Shown in pieces: positions 11,200 to 24,582 of a stretch of DNA of 64,000 nt. Origin of the DNA: Apostichopus japonicus (taxonomy: Eukaryota > Echinodermata > Holothuroidea > Aspidochirotida > Stichopodidae); assembly GCF_037975245.1 (NCBI RefSeq), contig NC_092561.1:12709001-12773000 (forward strand), written 5' to 3'. How positions within the stretch are numbered: the first letter of the stretch is position 1; every line of letters begins with the position of its first letter. Below the pieces are notes generated by a model that worked only from the letters and a program-made list of their open reading frames with translations, ran no database searches and was not told where the DNA came from. The translations under genes and the position numbers were made by a program.

Positions 11200-12651
11200 A
11201 CTGGGAATAATTAATTGTACAACATTATTGTACAAGCCAACAAGTATCTTACCACAGCTGTACTCAGAACTGGCATGATTAGACATTGGCAACCAAGACA
11301 CTTAACACTTAACAACAGGATATGCAAATGTAGAATTAATATTTACTGTTTAAGGCTGAAACTTGAAATTCACCAAATATAGTTGGAACCACAATTTCAA
11401 GGCAAACACATTGAATAGCCTGCAAAATAACATCCAAGCAAATGCTAACAACCACATAAAAAAACTGAACTTTTATACTGTAGCTACAGTACATGGCATT
11501 TATCTACACATGAACCACTGTTCAATAGTCAGATTTTCATTGAAACTGTTAAAGCCCTTCGGAGATAGAATACCTATTTATACTACTGGCAATATAGGAT
11601 ATATGACACTATTGTTTGGCATTTAATATCTTCCGGTGGAGACTGAAAGGAAGCCACCCTGCACTTTCAAATATAACTTAATTGCCAATGTAATTCCCTA
11701 AGTACTGTGAATTTATGTGTAACCAGATGAGAACAGTATGCTTTATATATAGATGGGTTCTACTATAATACAAGGTAAAATTAACATAACTTTGCTAAGG
11801 TTATTCCCTACTGTGAATTTATGTGTAATGAGATGAGAACAGTATGCTTTTAAGATGGGTACTACTATAATACAAGGTAAAACTTACAAGAATAAATGCC
11901 AAAAACCTACATGGTTTGTCATGACACTACAAGTTCGCTTTGAGGCAAACAACCATCATAAATGGTGAGACCACATTACTTCATGTTTGGAGATGAACTT
12001 GCCAAAAGTAGTACAAACTAACTAAATTAAATGCTACTGTACAGTGTTCTCATAACTGTACCCACTCAGTGAGAAGGGGATTGAGATAATACTGCTCTGG
12101 CTAGAAATGTAAAAAGAGAATTTCTGACACATATTTGACAAATTAATTTCATCAAATGCTTCTTGCACATACAAGCGTGGGTCCTATGATGAGGGCTAGC
12201 CTATGGGTGAACACTTAGATTTAACTAAGTACTGTAAGTAGGGCAAACTAAAAAGTGGCTATGACATTCAAAATTATAACATGTACATTAATAAAAAATC
12301 AGATACTTCATGTAAGGGCCTTATGAGTACTTTAAAACATAACATTCTCTTTAAACCATCTGTATGAATATCCAACATCATCTTACAATGCCTAACATAA
12401 ACATTGAAAGCATACTGTAGAGCTAGTGAGGCTCTCCAGAAATAACTTTCAGAACCATATCTTAAATGTCAGTTTATGGATCTTTTTTATGCATCTTCAT
12501 GAATTCCAAATAACCACGCTCAAAGATTAAGTATTGTCTGAGAGAGTTACAACAGAGTCAGAATATGAAATCCATGCAGGATAATAAACATGTTAAATAC
12601 AATTCATGAAATGGATGCTAAATGGATGCAACACTGTAATATTTTGATGCA
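11200..12651. other. AT-rich stretch without recognised features
   Basis: No convincing coding exon is visible. A local direct repeat of about 110 bp occurs around 11690-11780 and 11805-11880 (shared words TGTGAATTTATGTGTAA, GAGATGAGAACAGTATGCTTT and ACTATAATACAAGGTAAAA). Confidence 0.5.
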
Positions 12652-13958
12652 TGCATTGCCATAGGCGTAGGAGCCTCATTTGATTTGGGGGGGCTGTAAC
12701 GACTTGCCCGAAAAATATAACCAAAATTTTTTCGCGCGCTCCGCGCGCGTTCTGCATGTTAATGTGCATATCATATAGGCATCCATCAGTTACTACACCT
12801 GCCAATAACATAAAATCATTTTTCGTGTTATTACCCTTCTATATTGGTTATAATTATTGGGGAAGTCCTTACAATAATAATGATAATAATATCAGTTTAA
12901 CCATTGAAAAACACATTGCAAATTATTCTTCTTTTTTCAGTAGGTGCCAGTGGCGGAGCGAGGGGTATTGGTCAGAAGGGGGGGGGGGGAAGAGAATGGG
13001 TCTGTAGGGGTGCTTTTGACACTATCTAAGCGGAGCGCCACCACAGGTTGGCGCGGAGCGTACAGAAATTTTTGAGTAAAGATACTCCCTAGATCGCCGG
13101 AAATGACCCTTTCCGGGCCTTGCTAATTTGCAGAAAAATGAAGGATAAATAGGTGTCATCGCCATTTGTCAGAAAATTGCACCAACAAAATGTGAAAAAT
13201 GTCAATAGGTATTTGAGAGCGCAATAAAAAAGTCGATAATCGCGAATAAGAAGAAAGTGGTAAAAAGCTGAAAAGGGCGCCAGCAGTCCATTTGAGTCCG
13301 TCAGGGGTCATCGCCCCTCTGACTGTATGGACGCTCTGCCACTGGTAGGTGCCCGAAAAATTCTCAGCATATTGCCCAAATTGTCACCAAAAAAATTGGA
13401 AAAAATGCAAATTATTATTCTTTCAGTAGGTGCCCGAAAAAATTCTCAGCATATTGCCCGAATTTTCACCAAAATATTTGAAAAACACATTGCAAATTAT
13501 TCTTCTTTCAGTAGGTGTCCGAAAATTACTCAGCATATTGCCCAAATTTTCACCAAAAAAATTGAAAAAATGCAAATTATTATTCTTTCAGTAGGTGCCC
13601 GAAAAAATTCTCAGCATATGCCCGAATTTTCACCAAAATATTTGAAAAACACATTGCAAATTATTCTTCTTTCAGTAGGTGCTCGAAAACTTCTCAGCAT
13701 AGGCCTATTGCCCAAATTTTCACCAAAAAATTGAAAAACACATTGCAAATTATGATTCTTTCAGTAGATGCCCGAATAATTCTCAGCATATTCCCGAATT
13801 TTTACCAAAAAAACCCCAGAAAAACATATTGCATATTATTATTCTTCCAGTAGGTGCCCGAAAAATTCTCAGCATATTGCCCGAATTTTCACCCCAAAAA
13901 TTTTTGGGGGGGCTGCAGCCCCCCCAGCCCCCCCGCCTCCTACGCCTATGTGCATTGC
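12652..13958. mobile_element. Non-autonomous hAT-like element with 8-bp target duplication (outer)
   Basis: The element spans 12660-13950 (1,291 bp). It has 14-bp perfect terminal inverted repeats (CATAGGCGTAGGAG and CTCCTACGCCTATG) flanked by a perfect 8-bp duplication TGCATTGC (12652-12659 and 13951-13958). An 8-bp duplication with short inverted ends is typical of the hAT superfamily. No transposase is present. The interior contains about seven tandem units of roughly 85 bp (GTAGGTGCCCGAAAA...TTCTTTCA, at 13426, 13511, 13591, 13675, 13764 and 13850) and is split by a second element at 12948-13344. Fragments of the same family lie near 17765-17822 and 40190-40340. Confidence 0.88.
12940..13352. 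mobile_element. Nested hAT-like MITE (397 bp) inside the outer element
   Basis: Terminal inverted repeats CAGTGGCGGAGCG (from 12948) and CGCTCTGCCACTG (to 13344) match at 12 of 13 positions. They are flanked by a perfect 8-bp duplication GTAGGTGC (12940-12947 and 13345-13352). The duplicated bases are the first bases of an 85-bp unit of the outer element, which shows insertion into that element after it had formed. There is no coding capacity. Confidence 0.9.
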
Positions 13959-16900
13959 TAGAATAAATTTCATGGGAACTTTACACATACAGTATGTGGG
14001 TGGTTGCTGACACTCTTGAAGGCAGCATTAATGGGAGAGATGAATATATTTTCTTCTCTAAAATTTAAATCACTCAAATTGATCAATATTTGTGACAATT
14101 TCTAAATATTTTTAAAATTTTTTTAAATTTTATATTCAATACCTGTACAAGCTATATTGTGTAGTTAGAGAAATGCTATACAAGCAGTGAGAGCAAGATA
14201 AAAAATCAATTTAGAATAATAACCTTGAGTCTGCAGTGCTTAAGCAATTAAATTTGCTTGTAAATAGCCTAAAAATATTTTAACAATTCAAGCCTCATTT
14301 TGTTGTTCTAGGCCTTAATGTCTTCCAGAGTTTTTATTATGCCATACATGAGAACAAATGTATAAACACCATACATACAGTACAGTAGCCACTAACAAAA
14401 ACCCTCAAGTACTGTAATAGTGCACATGCTGAAAAATCAAGTCTCCTTAAAATTTCCAAAACTGAATACTGCTCCAGTATAATGTAATGAAGATAGTACT
14501 TTACTGGTCAACACAGGGGGGGAGGGAGGGGGGCGGAGGAATTCTGGATGAAATGTAGAGGGAAAGTGAGGAAGCAAAATTAGCAAATAATTAAGGCTGG
14601 GAAACTTTTTACATCCCACATGTAAAGGCTATTAACTATATTGAGCAAAGCAGGCAATGGATTTTGGGAACACAGTCATTCTTCCTGAAGCTCCCTCCAT
14701 CCCTCCCCTTCCTCTCCCACATCCCACTTCAGTAAGAAAGCTTTTCTAACTAGCGCACTGTGCTACATCAACATAGCTCAAGCACTGAGACTTCTAATGT
14801 TACTTATGTATGTATGAAATTTTGAGCCCACAAACCAGCATGTGTAACTACTACATACTTCCTTGTAACAAATACTGCAACCCATATGACAGCAATGCAT
14901 AAAACAGGAAGCTTATCCACCATTATGTTTGCATGCAGTAAGATTTGATCATAACCACACAACCAACTATACCCTAAAATATAGCAGTGCTCCAAGACAA
15001 TTTGAAGAGGCTGCACAATTATCCAGACTATCCTGATTGATTTTAATGTCCACTGTTGTTCTGACCCAGATCTGTTGACCCCTGCTGAACATCAGTTAAG
15101 AAAATAATAAATGGTGTCAATATTTCCCATCTTTATTGATTTCTAAACCTGTGTAATTTATAGAAACAGTGTACACTGTACAGTAATCCTGCATTCCTGC
15201 TAACTTGATTGACCACCACATAGTAAGTCTAGAATATACAGTGGGCAGTCACTTGCATTCTGAATTTAATTTCTTCCAAACGTGTTGCTTTGTTCTTATG
15301 GTTAAACAACTTAAGCTTCAGAATGGTAAATGTTTTCAAAATAACACTGAATCAGTCCAGGAAAAGATTACTGGATAAATTGTGATGTTTTTTTAAAAAA
15401 AAATTTTTATACATATTTGAGTTCTTACATGTTACTAGCTATAAAGTCTGTTCTGTTGTCTTCCAAACAGCAATCTCAATTTGTAAACAACAGTGTTGAG
15501 AACTGAGTTGTGACTGTTCTCTCAATTATAGACTAACATACTAGTACAATCATACTAAAAGTGGGTCATTTCATTCACACATCAGAACATACACAACAGA
15601 ATGTCCAGTTTCAGTGTATGATTGTTCCGCATCAGGGCTAATTTGTAACCCGGAGTTGGAACATCAAGTGAAAACCATACACATGGTTCACAGGAAATCC
15701 TGTTTGACAGGAAAACTGTGTCATCGGTAAAGAACCTGCAATGCTTGCCAAACACAATATAAAAATAACTGTGAAAATAATGAGCAAATACAGAATAAAT
15801 TGAAAGTAATATTGTCCATTGCAATGTAATGTATACTCGTTCTACAGCACATGTGCTGTCACCAGAATACTAGTGGTGCAAAGTATGTTACTTTCTCTGA
15901 GCAGGGTTATACTGTGGCCAGTATTTACTCCTGCATGGTAACTGCTCATTGCAAGACATTTCTTGCTGTCTAACTTTAATACAACTGCATCAATGATATT
16001 CATGAAACATTCTGAACAAAAATACTGAATACAAGCATCTCTAACATTAAAAACTTGTTTGTTGATAATCATAAACATGTTGTATTGCAGCATTGACAAC
16101 TCAGATTTAATACATGTATCCTACAAACATCAGAAACTTGTCTCATCATTAAATAGAATACAGCTTATATGATGAATACAATTATCCATTCCCAAGCATT
16201 AACTTTTTGCATTAAAAAAGAGGGTCAGTATATATGTACAATGATCTGAACAGTTCAACTTTAGGATATAGAAATTTGTTGACTTGTATCTTGAACTAGA
16301 TCTGAGAATCACTTAATCACAAAGAATTTTAATGTGACTAGAACCCTGAAGTATCTGGGCAGTGGGTTAAAGCTCTATGTATGGTTGAAATGAAGGCAGG
16401 GCTTCACTTTCCCCCTTCACTTATCACCGCCCCACTCCCTTGGCCCCTTCACTTCTTCCAGAAGAAAATTACCTTATTAACTTTGCCAACAAGAAATAGC
16501 TTACCATGATAAATCAGGTTTCAAGCTTTCATCGTATCTATAGAATGCTATTACACCATAACATTAGAATTGCTGGCAAGATTTTCACACAAGACAGACT
16601 CTTTAAAAATTAATTAATTTGCAAATTCTCAAATCAACTTGTACTCATGACATCATTTCAATTCACTGCTGTCCAGCTATCTGGGTTGGTAATACTTGTT
16701 CCATCTGATATTTCCTTATAGCCCTTACTGTACATAACCAAGTCAGCATTTCTTAATTTAATTCTGAAGATCCTGCAGTACTGTACTTAACATGTGAATG
16801 CAAGGCAATGATTACAGAAGGCTCAAGAACTTGCTCAGGCACAAGTAACTTCACACACATTTTAGGGAGGGTAGAAGGGGACTATGGGACTTTACCACTC

Positions 16901-17297
16901 TCACAAAATATTTCATAAATAAAACATTTGTAGCTCAGGTAAAAAGGTGCCAATTGTTTATGATGTCTCTAACCTCTGGCTAGCTGAGGCCTGAATATGA
17001 TCATGTTTTGCACAGTTAAATACAAGTGTAAGAAATTTTGCAATGGCTATAAGACACAGTTTCGTTAATCCTGAAAATTTTGGTGCAGATAACCTGCAAT
17101 TCCGACAGCAGTTCTGACTCCATCATTCAAGACAATGATATTAAACGAATTTTAAAGTTAACAGTGGTCATTGTTTTTTAATCGACATTGTGTAAAAATT
17201 GATTTACATACTGTAATAGAAAAGGGGTTGGAACTGGCAGGTGTTGGACCAACCCCCTATAGTGGTTGGGGAAAAGGAGTTCAACTTTGAATAAAAC
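13959..17297. other. AT-rich non-coding stretch
   Basis: No coding exon or transposon end is recognised. Low-complexity patches include a G-rich run near 14516-14534 and a T/A run near 15388-15410. It is probably intergenic or intronic. Confidence 0.45.
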
Positions 17298-17764
17298 CAG
17301 GGGTCGAAATTTACGCTATTCCGCTATCCCGAAATAGTGAAATCATGAACGGAATACCAAGTTGCTTGGGTTCACTATTCCGTATGGATAGTGCTAAAAG
17401 TGATAGCTAACAACAAACTTTGACAAATCCATCTAAATTTACTTGCCTGTCACTAGTCAGCCAACAATTTTAATTTTTGTTTTGTTTCCCGGGCGTAAAA
17501 ACTTGCCCAGAAATACAAAAGAAACTCTCTTTTCACGTGAGTTGCAGTTACGTACAGTACATACATGTTCCGTAGCCAACTGCACTTGCACAGTATAGCA
17601 AGCCTTACATTTTCCTCCAATTTATTGCACTTTACACGTTCCGTATACCATCGCGTATGTAGAGAAAATTATCACCTCGTGGGTAACAGGTAGTACAGTG
17701 TTGGAAATCCTTGTTCAATTTCCCGTGAACACACTAAAAACAACTGCCGATTTCCCGATTTCGG

Positions 17765-17822
17765 TTATATTTTTCGGGCAAGTCGTTACAACCCCCCAAA
17801 TCAAATTAGGCTCCTACGCCTA
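17765..17822 (-). mobile_element. Terminal fragment of the CATAGGCGTAGGAG hAT-like family
   Basis: TATTTTTCGGGCAAGTCGTT followed by GGCTCCTACGCCTA is the reverse complement of the left end of the element at 12660, with a diverged terminus. Only one end is recognised here. Confidence 0.65.
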
Positions 17823-18319
17823 CAGTATGCTGTGTATGCTTGTGGGTGTCCAGGGGCGAAGGCCCCGGAAAATTTTGGTAATTTTGCGTGTCTGGCGATA
17901 AAAAAATTAGCAGTTGAAGATGCAAAATAATAACAAATTTTGGAATTTAAATTGTCACGAAACTGATGAAAATTTTAAAATGACAAGTTGGAGTAGCAAA
18001 CTAGCAATACTATGTTATGAAAAGAGATTTAAAATGTCTTACAAACTTTAAAAAGTTTAACTTACAAAACTTCCGATATTATGAAACAAACAACGTTCAG
18101 CAAAGCCCCGTTTCTAGACTGCCTAACAATGAATATACGTACATCAGTTTACAACTGCAGTTGTGTTGTGAATTTTCCCAGGTACCTTACCAAACAACTG
18201 TGAGCTCATCCCCTGTCTAACACCTGTTTGTTAACATTTTTTGGCATGTTTCCAAGAAACGTTACATGGCGCTAAACTGTTTTGGCTCCATTCTAGAATT
18301 AATTAGGTCAGTCAGTAAA

Positions 18320-19316
18320 GGATCGGTAAAGTTATGCGGAATATTATCTTAGACGTTCAAGAAAATAGGTAAAATATCCCCGTTATATTTAGGTAAGTAA
18401 AACAGACCTCAAGCCAAGTGAATCCTCCGCATGAACAAAACAATATATTCCCCATGATACATGAGGCACAGTCCATACTATACAAGCATAGCACGATATC
18501 AAGGGCCCTACAGCTATGGCCATCTTTATGAAAGTAACCCTTGTAATGAAATGTTTTAGGCCACTTGGTATGATTCACTATATGCTTAATATTGTTTCCA
18601 TTTTCTTGTAGAAAACGTCAACTTCACAAAAAAAAATTACTTGTTTTGTAATTACGTGTGATCCGTAACCGACGAGGTGGTTAGGCTATTTGCTATACAC
18701 TTAACTATGGTAGGATATTATTTTTGCGTATTTTTGGAAATTCTAGAAAATAATTTTTCTCCCGCTTAACACCAGATGTGGTCTTACGGTTTATTCATAG
18801 ATGGGTGTACTAGAGCCTTGTTAACATGACATTAGTTGCATTTAGCACGATATGACAGATTTGCGTGAATTTTTCAAAGTGTTTTGCTCGATCTTTTCGT
18901 AAAATTTGAAAGGTGTACCAACTAACTTTTCGTACACCATTGGTAATTTCTCTACTGATTTTCAGAGTTTTTTTTAAGTCAAGTAAATACATTGTGCATT
19001 GAGTATAAACTTAACGCGAATGCAAGAAAACGATGCAGGGATTTCCAGCAGACAAATGTTTTCTTTGCTGGATTACTGAGTCAGTTGAAGGGAATCCCGC
19101 ACATTAGAGGGAACGCTGAACTGAAGTCAAATTCATACGAAAGAAAACGTTTACTAACTAACATACAATATAAATTTAAAAAAAAATTTGGAATGGCAAT
19201 ATTGTTCAAAAGGCTGATTTATTACAGCAACCTTCCCGTGCTGGGCAGTGGGTGTCCGTGTGGTATATACCCTGAAGTGTGCGAAACTAGCCATTGACAT
19301 TGCCCTTGTGAGTGGG
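18320..19316 (+). repeat. Dispersed repeat of about 1 kb, copy 1
   Basis: This segment is the reverse complement of 62990-64000, with high similarity across its length. Shared landmarks include GATCGGTAAAGTTATGCG at the start, the ACCTCGTCGG/GTGGTTAGGCTATTTGC region, and CTGAAGTCAAATTCATACG near the end. The short open frames at 18357-18578 (minus) and 18992-19297 (plus) have counterparts in the other copy, but the two differ by frame breaks and substitutions. The repeat need not be coding. Confidence 0.8.
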
Positions 19317-19386
19317 TTTTACAACCTGCCTCCTAGGTTACCTGCCTTCTTGCCTCAGTACACAAAACACTAATGGGCATTTCCAC

Positions 19387-19783
19387 GGTAACTCACGTTA
19401 CATTTTTGATGTTTTTCGTCTTCTTTTTGTACCATATATTTTACTAACACATGAGTGTGATCAATTACTTCTTCTACAGTAGTTAACACAATGCTGAGGC
19501 ATACCTCAGCCTAAAAAAAAAAAAAAAAATTTGCTCCTCGTAGATTTTATAAGGCAAAAAGAGTCGGTAACTCACGTTACATTTCTAAAAGCGCCAAAAT
19601 TGGAAAACAAATATTATTCAAAAAGTGTCCTCATACTAAATGAACTCAAAGAAAAGTGAAATATGGTAGTTATACCTTACCTACTAGTAAACATATAGGT
19701 TGCCAAAAAAATCCTTTATCATTCTCCAGTTGCATAAAAATGATGCAACACTCGGTAACTCACGTTACGGTAACTCACGTTAC
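19387..19783. repeat. Cluster of GGTAACTCACGTTAC motifs (left group, four copies)
   Basis: Exact 15-bp copies lie at 19387, 19566, 19754 and 19769; the last two are head to tail. The core GTAAC-TCAC-GTTAC is an inverted repeat with 5-bp half-sites and a 4-bp spacer, the form of a dimeric protein-binding site. Confidence 0.85.
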
Positions 19784-21339
19784 AATTTGTCCATGCATAA
19801 CAGTTCATAAAATATAAGTTGCTGACACAATTCAATCTTATTAATTCTTATGTAACAGTTTTAAGCCTTAATAAAAATACTTCTTGTATTCACTTTGTAA
19901 CACAAAGTAACTGTTATAACCTTATTTACAGTTTCAAATACTGTAGGAATCACTACAGTGCTCCATATCATTCAACATTAAAGCCAATGAACACTGGCGG
20001 AAATGGCCAAAACAATTGACATCAATGATAAAGATTGTGTGACATTGTTGCAAGTGGTGAGGTTCAAGAGGCCCTGTGATAGTATAGTGTAATATTTCAT
20101 AGATGTATCTGATGGTTATGGGTTACTATGAGAATGGGGTCTTTCACTGTCTAACAGCGTTAGCAGCCCCTGTTTTCTTATATCTGGCCTAGCTTAATGT
20201 ACAAAAATCAAAATTCCCTTTAAAGGGTGTCAAGACTCGCGCATAGAGAAACGTCTCATGCCGGTAATCTGACCTAGATTCCAATGAGGTGTAACAGAAG
20301 TGTTAGACACCACCATCGATCCCAGAAAAAACACACACAGCTTGCTACCGTCGGTATCCAGGTACCCGGGTACCCACCCGACGAGATACTACCCGGTTTC
20401 TAACTTATTACCCGAATCCTATGCAAAGTTTGACTTTTTTTCTTCATAGGTCTATGGTTAGGCAAGATTTTCCCATTGACTTAGAGTGGTGTGAGGCTAC
20501 TGTACCATGTGGTCGGAGATAACAGCAATAATATAAGTATTCCATAGATATCTTATAACTGCGTCACAATTTCAACAAATAAACAGATGGTTAGGCTAGA
20601 TTACCCCATTGACTTAGTGTGGTGTTAGGCTACCATGTTGAAAGAAATTGAAATAATCCTCACAATTACTATTTTTTCATTTGTTTATTTCATAAAAGGA
20701 AAGACTGACATTTACGAGATGTTACTAATGGATAGTAGACGGGATAACTAAAAAATAATAATCGCAAATGTTTTTAACTAAACGTTTATTCCAAATTGGA
20801 TCAAATTGTGGGAATCATGCAATCGCGCAGCTAATGCGAACCCTGGGCCTGCATAATAGATAGTAGTAGTAAAAAGTGTTTAAGTGCTAAATTGGATATT
20901 TATATGGGAGAGCAAACATTAGCAGCGGCGACAGTGCGATTTTAGTAGTGATGTTAATTTATTAACAAGTTAATGAAAGAAACAAAAGCAAATAGAAATT
21001 GTTGAGGAAGGGTTTATACCTTATCTTACACCTATTTGAACATGAAAACATTGTCATTGGAGAATACAATTCATTTAGTATAGCATCCGATATGTAGTTT
21101 CCTGAAAATCGTGATACACAAGGGTAATATTTTTCCGGTTACCCGGATACCCGACAGGTGGCGGCTCTCCGGTTCCAGGTTCCCGATTTTTGGACCCTTG
21201 TAAACACTAAATATTAACAATGATTATAAAACAGTGAAAACCAACAATTATATTCTGGCCATGTTTATGCACCACTTTTGGTGCTTCAGCTTGACTTGGT
21301 AGCATAATTGTCTACATTATAAGCATGATTATATTGTAT

Positions 21340-21553
21340 GGTAACTCACGTTACATGGTAACTCACGTTACATGGTAACTCACGTTACCATTTGCATCAC
21401 CTACCCTACTTAACATAGTGGGGTGCACATCATTTCTTTACTTGTTTTACATTTCAGGATGATGAGTAGAAACCAAAATCTAATGATGAGATTTTTAATA
21501 GTGACATATTTTATGTATGGGGAAAAAATCATTATTTTGGTAACTCACGTTGA
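21340..21553. repeat. Cluster of GGTAACTCACGTTAC motifs (right group, three exact copies and one variant)
   Basis: Exact copies lie at 21340, 21357 and 21374, spaced every 17 bp, with a variant (GGTAACTCACGTTGA) at 21539. The group sits toward the right end of the 4.8-kb element, mirroring the left group. Confidence 0.85.
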
Positions 21554-22088
21554 ATCAGCTAATAGAGGTTTGAATAAAGCAAAAAATAGATTATTTTGGA
21601 TTATATATTCAAAAGGTTGGTAGTGATATCTGAAGTTAGTGCCCTATGTAAGCAATAAATGAACAAATCAGTTAAGTATCACCATTAAGTTTCTTAGGAG
21701 AGCAAAAACAATTCTGTTCATAATTTGTGTACAAAATTTGCATTAAAGCATCCTTTCACTTCATATGCAAATTTCTACAAAAAAAATCAATATTTCGGTA
21801 GGTATCATATTGATTCAACAAACTTGGATATGTTTACAACAACATTTAACCAATGACAAGATGTCATTGCAGAATTTATATTTTGAGCTCATGTCCACTT
21901 TTTCATGGAAATGCCCTATTTAATGATTATCAATAACCCAACAGAAGACTCAACATATAATTTTGTTATGTTATTTTTTTTTTTTTTTTATAGTTTCAAA
22001 GGAATAGTGGAAAATGAGACGGAATAGTGTATTTTCAAATCCACTATTCCGCTGGAATAGTGGTAAATATTCTCAATTTCGACCCCTG

Positions 22089-24582
22089 AAAACCTATGAA
22101 TAAAATGCATTGGGTAATTGGTAATGGTAACGACAGGGGTTCATAAAAGTTGTACTGCTAGGCCTTTCAGGGCCGTGTTCTTATGTTGTGGAGATAGATC
22201 TACACATGTTTAGTATTTTCTACATCATTTAAAGTCTCAGTACGCCTTTGCCAAATTTAAACTTAGACCTTTCCAGCTTACTGCACTAAAAGTTCAGCGA
22301 AAATGACACCGTCTTATGCAATTTTCATAAAAATTTATATTCATTATTTTTATTGAGTTATCTATCATCAAAATTTTTGAGCTGAATAAAATTCGCCAGA
22401 TATATTAAAAATTCTGTATATTCTACAAACTTCATTCAAAATTTGCAAGCCCTACCCCAACAGACCATCCTAATTAAATCTCTCTTCTTTGTTTACGACC
22501 GGTAGGCCTAGGCTTACTTTCACTTTTGTGGTCCCTGCTCTGTTATGTTTCTCTTGGTCATACCTATGTAGCTTGCAAAATTGTGTCATTTACTTCCATT
22601 GCAATGAATAAATACGTTTCAGACTTTCCTCCGTGGAATTGTAAAAAGAAGATTATACAGTAGGAGTCTAGGACTGCGTTTAAATCTTGATCGAGCCGCA
22701 TGTGTAGACTACTTTGTTAACATTTGTATAATGAACATGCTGGCATGGGCGGTCCCAGTGATTTTACGGTAAATTATTTGTGCACCATAAGGGCAACAGA
22801 GATTTCTTTCTTTTGATTGCGACAGCTTTTCTTGTTTAAACCCAGCTGGTCAGAGTGCATTTAGAATAAGAAACATTGAATCTACTTCGGAAGCTTGTTT
22901 TCCAAAATTCATCAGCAAACACGTATTGAGACTTTACGAGACTCAACTAAATCAGTCAAAAGTGCAGTATTTTTATTCTTGCACTTTCTCTTCAGGTACT
23001 CTCATTTTATTTTACATTGATTTCTGACATTCACAGTGCATGCATAGCCAATAACATTTCACAGATTCTATGTAAGGGAGTTCTATACCATACAGTAGTA
23101 TGCACTGCATGATGTCTAGGCCAGCATTTATGGTAACTCGTCAACGGCAAAATTTCCCACTTCGGAATTCAACAGTAATTTGATATTAGAACTACTTCAC
23201 AGCTTTCATCGTTAGATTTTTGTCGTGTACATTATAGACATATCACTATACAGTAGGAATCCATTGTGCACAAGCCATTGTGTTGTCAGGGGTCATAGAT
23301 AAGTATTGTGTGTTCCTGTAGAAGTATTTTGAAGTGCATGTTTTCATGGAAAACTGAAAGGATGCAAGTTTTTCCAAACAGAAGCAAGCACTTCTAAGAC
23401 GTTGCGTCTCGTGGATGCATCTTTTAAAGTCCTATTAACAAATTTACTGATATTAACATGATCCATTCATATAGTAGCAGTAAGGACTAGACAAATACAG
23501 TAGCGTGCAGAGTAATAGCACATTACTATCCTCACTAAAAAACAATTGTCACAAATTTTGGATTGAATACCCTTAAATGTCTTTTAAAATTAGAAATATT
23601 CTTGTTTGTCATTTCTATAAATCTCTCGCAACTCTATAACAGTAGCAGTAAACTTGTAGGCGGTTGCATTGCCAGGATATCATGGAAGAAGCTTACTAGA
23701 AATAAATAACCAATAACGGAAAGTGAAGAAAACCTTGTGTCATTTGCTAAATGTGCAGATGCAAACCTAAAACTTCATTCCCATGTCCTCAGTTGGCCTA
23801 GGCTAGCAGACATTAGGTTCAAATAATTCTTTTAGGCTTAAATGCATACTAACACCTCTGTGTATAGAATGTTGTAGCAAGATAGGTAATACAAGGGCAT
23901 GGTAACACTAATCGTCAAATTGTTTTTTTTTAGTCCAAATCTCCTTGCATCTGGAAGAAATATCTTGCCAACAAATTTTTTATGATAGGCGTATATAGCA
24001 TTTCTACAATTTTCCATGTAGAGTAAAACAGAAGCACAGCTCAAAGTTGGATTTCTCAAGATACGAGTTGCAAATACTCATACTGAGCTGTGGTTAAACG
24101 CCTAAAAGACTTCACAAAATTGTCAATGTCACATGTAACTTGGAACTGTGCTTGAAATGGTGATGATCTAGGTCTAATGAAACTTCAAATTCAATCACCA
24201 GTATTGGCAGTAATCAATGATTGACAAAATGACTGAAAATAGGTGATATTATAACACAACTACAGTTGTAAGTTGGAACACCATGATTTAGTGTGGCCAT
24301 TTTTTGATGTAGTTTCAGTCAAATGCACCAGCTACACACTTGAAAAATTGCACACACTTTTGTGATTTCATTGCCAAATGTGAACAGCAGAAATGTCAGT
24401 TCCAGGGAATGAGATACTTTTATTGCTAGAAAATACCTATTTTGATATTCCTAGGCAATTTTAACTGAATCAGAAACCATGTTGAATAGATGGCCAAGCA
24501 CAGAAATATTCCCAATTGGCATTGAGCATCAGCAATGTTTTGACAATGTTAATTTTTGTTTCAGTAACGGGTCGTACTAAAT
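22089..24582. other. Non-coding stretch without recognised features
   Basis: No coding exon, transposon end or RNA gene is recognised by eye. The sequence is AT-rich with scattered short homopolymers. Confidence 0.4.

Larger units (their letters stand above)
17298..22088. mobile_element. 4.8-kb non-autonomous DNA element with terminal inverted repeats
   Basis: The left end CAGGGGTCGAAATT (17298) and right end AATTTCGACCCCTG (to 22088) are perfect 14-bp inverted repeats. Both ends carry subterminal copies of words such as CTATTCCGC and ACTATTCC. The flanks share AAAAC (17293-17297 and 22089-22093), a possible 5-bp duplication. No 8-bp duplication is seen, so the superfamily is uncertain although CAGGGG ends are hAT-like. 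No ORF of transposase size exists inside. The interior holds a fragment of the outer hAT-like family (about 17765-17822), the dispersed 1-kb repeat (18320-19316), GGTAACTCACGTTAC motifs and a pair of direct repeats at about 20455 and 20585. It looks like a composite, repeatedly invaded element. Confidence 0.7.

Noticed and set aside
13327-13734. 135-codon frame with repeated VGARK peptides
   Set aside because: It follows the 85-bp internal units of the hAT-like element; the frame is not conserved between units.
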